From Rhodoferax sp. (GTDB taxonomy: Bacteria; Pseudomonadota; Gammaproteobacteria; Burkholderiales; Burkholderiaceae_C): DNA of 64,000 nt. The notes below the pieces were generated by a model. It saw nothing but the letters and a program-made list of their open reading frames with translations, had not been told where the DNA came from and did no database searches. The stretch spans positions 1-64,000 of the forward strand of contig NZ_JAGPBB010000002.1 of assembly GCF_018063565.1 (NCBI RefSeq), read 5' to 3'. A program made the position numbers and the translations under genes. Below, piece after piece: positions 63,228-64,000 of this stretch (the stretch's first letter is position 1; each line of letters begins with the position of its first letter).

Positions 63228-64000
63228 ATGCTCGATGATCGTGCCAAGTTATTGCTGAAAGCGCTGGTAGAACGCTACATTGCCGACGGTCAACCGGTAG
63301 GTTCGCGCACCTTGTCCAGGGCGTCGGGGCTGGACCTGTCGCCGGCCACCATTCGCAATGTAATGTCTGACCTGGAGGAGTTAGGGCTGATTGTCAGTCC
63401 CCACACCTCGGCAGGCCGTATACCCACCGCGCGGGGCTATCGCCTGTTTGTCGACACCATGCTCACTGTACAACGAGGTCATTTGGGCACGCACCATCTG
63501 GCGCCTGATCAGCCACAACGGGTTATTTCAAACGCAGCCAACTTGCTGTCCAGCCTGTCGCAGTTTGTCGGGGTGGTGCTTGCACCGCGGCGAACGTCGG
63601 TGTTTCGCCACATTGAATTTCTGCGGTTATCGGAGCGGCGTTTGCTGGTGATCATTGTGTCGCCAGAAGGGGATGTGCAAAACCGCGTCATCTTTACCGA
63701 GGTGGATTACGCCCAGTCCCAACTGGTGGAGGCGGCCAATTTTCTGAATGCCAACTATGTTGGCATGGCTATCGAGCAGGTGCGTGAGCGCATCAAGGGC
63801 GAGATCGATTCGTTGCGGACCGAAATTGCAGGTCTGATGAATGCCGCTGTAGCGGCCAGCTCCGATGTGTTGAGCGAGGCGCAAGACGAGGTCATCATCT
63901 CGGGTGAGCGAAATCTATTGTCGGTCAGTGACTTTTCCAACGACATGAACCACTTGCGTCGGGCCTTTGAGCTATTTGAGCAAAAGGCGCAGTTGATGCG
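63228..64000 (+). CDS. hrcA: Heat-inducible transcription repressor HrcA (3' partial)
   Basis: An open frame of 257 codons running off the window end. N-terminal [40 protein letters not shown] and [20 protein letters not shown] form the winged helix that binds CIRCE operators; [14 protein letters not shown] follows. HrcA represses groESL and related chaperone genes. TAAAAT stands six bases before the ATG and no Shine-Dalgarno is seen, so a leaderless mRNA is likely. A nearby CIRCE element is not visible in the 28-base gap. Confidence 0.95.
   Translation, partial: MLDDRAKLLLKALVERYIADGQPVGSRTLSRASGLDLSPATIRNVMSDLEELGLIVSPHTSAGRIPTARGYRLFVDTMLTVQRGHLGTHHLAPDQPQRVISNAANLLSSLSQFVGVVLAPRRTSVFRHIEFLRLSERRLLVIIVSPEGDVQNRVIFTEVDYAQSQLVEAANFLNANYVGMAIEQVRERIKGEIDSLRTEIAGLMNAAVAASSDVLSEAQDEVIISGERNLLSVSDFSNDMNHLRRAFELFEQKAQLM

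Overview
The window looks like a chromosomal segment of a GC-rich betaproteobacterium of the order Burkholderiales, most likely family Comamonadaceae (Rhodoferax-like). The grounds are familiar gene orders (ffh / ccsA-PP0621-pilS-pilR-ampD; pth-rplY-prs-tRNA-Gln-ispE-lolB; accB-accC-prmA), a PhaM-type polyhydroxyalkanoate granule protein, and a dispersed short intergenic repeat that I associate from memory with that family. Genus-level assignment is inference. I see no phage, insertion sequence or CRISPR array. No stretch longer than 300 bases is without a gene.

Layout. 1-5.4 kb: the end of a surface protein with Ig/FN3-type domains, an orphan zinc-binding ABC solute receptor behind a 23-bp palindrome, then an ECF sigma / anti-sigma pair divergent from a secreted von Willebrand A protein. 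Both sides of that divergent region carry the same promoter motif, TTRACCCC-N16-CGTATCAST. 5.4-17.3 kb: a probable copper-trafficking region with two DUF2946 paralogues, an SCO protein, two NosL-family proteins, a MacB/LolCDE-type ABC transporter, a Cys/His-containing membrane protein, an OprC/NosA-like TonB copper receptor and a Crp/Fnr regulator. An aspartic-protease-like protein and a choloylglycine-hydrolase-like protein lie inside it. 17.4-28.2 kb: phaM, a FIST sensor convergent with a CHASE/PAS hybrid kinase, dtd, rodA, tldD, and an S41-like peptidase of atypical composition.

28.2-41.3 kb: DAHP synthase preceded by an aromatic-rich leader peptide and a terminator (a transcription attenuator), mpl, an unknown gene with tlpA, accB-accC-prmA-DUF3426, a histone-H1-like protein, and nrdA/nrdB behind two NrdR-like boxes. 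41.3-52.7 kb: ampD, pilR, pilS, a PP0621-type protein, ccsA, ffh, coaD, a universal stress protein, a ferredoxin, pth, rplY, prs and tRNA-Gln(TTG). 52.7-64 kb: ispE, lolB, a TPR protein, mutM, a dynamin-like GTPase, mutY, rapZ, recN, nadK and the start of hrcA.

The strongest leads are the paired ECF promoters, the aromatic attenuator (whose leader peptide may be leaderless), the copper/NosL/ABC block bracketed by duplicated DUF2946 genes, and seven copies of a dispersed repeat. One repeat copy is translated inside lolB and supplies its lipobox cysteine; two others supply the stop codons of the genes they abut. Start codons were chosen from ribosome-binding sites, family alignments recalled from memory, and gene overlaps. 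No database search was possible.
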